NCBI GenBank assembly: GCA_013397075.1
Contig: VWZS01006719.1
Location: 930,257 to 994,256, forward strand
Length of the DNA stretch: 64,000 bases
Direction: 5' to 3'
From: Rhabdornis inornatus
Lineage: Eukaryota; Chordata; Aves; Passeriformes; Rhabdornithidae
Part shown: positions 62,501 through 64,000 of the stretch, piece by piece
Layout of the letters: each line of letters begins with the position of its first letter
Numbering within the stretch: position 1 is the stretch's first letter
Position numbers and translations under genes: made by a program
Notes under the pieces: model-generated
What the model saw: the letters and a program-made list of their open reading frames with translations, nothing else
Database searches by the model: none
Told to the model about the DNA's origin: nothing

Positions 62501-64000
62501 TTCTTGATATTTTAATGCTCATTTCTGTGAAATGCTCGATATCAAGATAGGCAGAAGTTGAGGGCACTTCCAGCTTACATGTCTGTGTGTTTCAGCAGTG
62601 CCTCACCTCAGGGCATGATGTGGTGCTTATAAAAGGCTTAGTCCCATATTTCTGCTGAGGGAGTTACAGCAATAAAGAACTGAAGAGACACAGAGAGAAG
62701 TCTCAGGTCTTTGTTTATAAATATATAATGATGCCTCTATTCCAGAAAGCTCACAGTCATATACAGGGATTACTGTTGTGTAGTCCCATGGCCTTCAACA
62801 ACAGTTGAAGCACTGTCTGTTACTGCTTGCTAAACCTGAGGGCAGACATCAGTGAATGCAAAGCCTTATGTGGTTTTTGTAACTGAAATTCCTAACAGAG
62901 GAGAGATTTATCAGAAGCTACTTAAAAAAAATACAGGACTTGTTTCTGTTTTATACATACACCAGAGAAATCATCTATGCTAGAATCACATTAATGGGAT
63001 GCATTTATTTTACAATGCTTTATTATTAATGTAAAGATTTATGTACTAACATTCTACTTTCATGCTGCTTTAATCTGTTCTCTCTGATGCAGCAAATGCT
63101 GACATTTAAAAGTTGTGGTTCCTTTTTTATTGCTGGCTTTGGTTTCTCTAGAGCAGACTGACTGCTATATTTGAACAGCATACATATCACATGCAAGTAC
63201 AGGGTTTTTTCAACATTCAGGAAGCTAATCATGCGAAAACTGTTTGCCTGGAATGTCTATCCATTACTTGTGGATTAGAATATTTTCTAACATTAATTTG
63301 ATGTCATGGTACCTCCCCAAACTCAGTGAAGGTACTCTGAATTTCCTCCACAGCAATAGTGTCACTTTCCCCAATGAAAAATCTGTGGTCCATTAGCTTG
63401 ACAAGGATATACCAACTGAAGAATTCAATCATCATTAAGCAAAAAACTTGGCATCTCAGGCAACTGTTAGGTGAGAAGTTTTAACTGTCCGAAGAGCTGG
63501 AATAAGTACTACTGTCTGGATTTAAAAACGGGGGCAGAGGGGCTCAGAGAGTGACAAGACAGAAAGGTGGATAATATAACAGGTAGAACTGGAGTCCAGG
63601 AAGGAATTTTGCATGCCCACTGCTGTCTGACATTGACTTCTTTCTACCAGTTACTATGTACCTAATACTACATCATGAAATAGCTGACTTTTGCCGCAAA
63701 CTCAAATTAGGGTCAGGCCTTAATTACAATTCTTAAAGACAATTATATCAGCTATTTGAAGATGAAAAAGCATCTGGAGACCCTGTTTTCTCCAGTAAGC
63801 TAAGTCTCTCTGTTTTGTGTGAGGTTTGGGGGTTTTTTTCTTCTGATTTTAATAGAAATTATCTAAAGAGAGAAGAGTGCAGTACACTGAAAACCTTATT
63901 CCACCCTCTGACACTTCACACCTTTGCTTCATGTAAAATTGGCTTTTGCACTTCAGTCCAAGGCCTGGTTTCCAGTGATTGTGAGTTCCAGTTACAGCTT
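59564..64000. other. Intergenic, right flank
   Basis: AT-rich sequence with no credible coding exon. A GC-richer stretch at about 61,200-61,560 carries overlapping frames on both strands but nothing recognisable. At 62,627-62,676 a TATAAAA motif is followed some 40 bp later by AATAAA, which could be an LTR fragment or chance. No RAC1 coding sequence, the neighbour expected from human, was seen. Confidence 0.6.

Noticed and set aside
1..64000. CRISPR arrays, tRNA or rRNA genes, prokaryotic operons
   Set aside because: None seen. The repeats are microsatellites, CR1 tails and LTRs, and the spliced genes are vertebrate.

Overview
This is a 64 kb piece of a vertebrate nuclear genome. It is almost certainly from a bird, and a songbird is my best guess. 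The reasons are two 5'-truncated CR1 LINE tails, a solo LTR of a type I associate with songbird genomes, compact CpG-island promoters and long AT-rich introns. There is no bacterial, plasmid or phage content: no operons, CRISPR arrays, rRNA or tRNA genes were seen. Only two protein-coding genes can be supported, plus one isolated gene fragment. Nearly all other open reading frames are chance frames in introns, repeats or CpG islands.

Left part (1 to about 35,100, minus strand): the 5' half of CYTH3 (cytohesin-3/GRP1), an ARF guanine-nucleotide exchange factor. Seven coding exons with consensus splice sites join in frame to give residues 1-186 of a protein of about 400. They cover the Gly-rich N-terminus, the coiled coil and the first part of the Sec7 domain, including the catalytic 'glutamic finger'. 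The rest of Sec7 and the PH domain lie beyond the left edge. Intron 1 is about 24 kb and holds a CR1 tail and simple repeats. The promoter is a CpG island at about 34,450-35,420 with a strong potential G-quadruplex array just inside intron 1 and a long polypurine tract in the presumed 5' UTR.

Middle (35,400-56,400): an intergenic stretch with two (CCTT)n microsatellites. One contains a 56-base gap and the other an unresolved contig overlap. A solo LTR with intact 5-bp target-site duplications and a second LTR-like element follow. The remainder is AT-rich sequence without recognisable genes; part may be 3' UTR of the next gene.

Right part (56,412 to about 59,000, minus strand): a 262-codon single-exon reading frame with a good upstream splice acceptor and a CpG-island promoter carrying a perfect NRF1 motif. 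Length, orientation, position next to CYTH3 and weak C-terminal similarity suggest it is the bird counterpart of FAM220A (SIPAR, a STAT3-interacting repressor). Just upstream, a 130-bp block bounded on both sides by single Ns encodes a SMIM10-like fragment that may be misplaced by the assembly. From 59,350 to the end there is a CR1 tail and otherwise unannotated AT-rich DNA. In human the next gene on this side is RAC1; none of its coding sequence was seen here.

CYTH3 and FAM220A lie in the same order and orientation as on human 7p22.1. I see no sign of a previously undescribed multigene system. The most useful observations concern the G4 array, the divergent FAM220A-like gene, the intron-7 read-through frame, and several assembly artefacts that could mislead later users.
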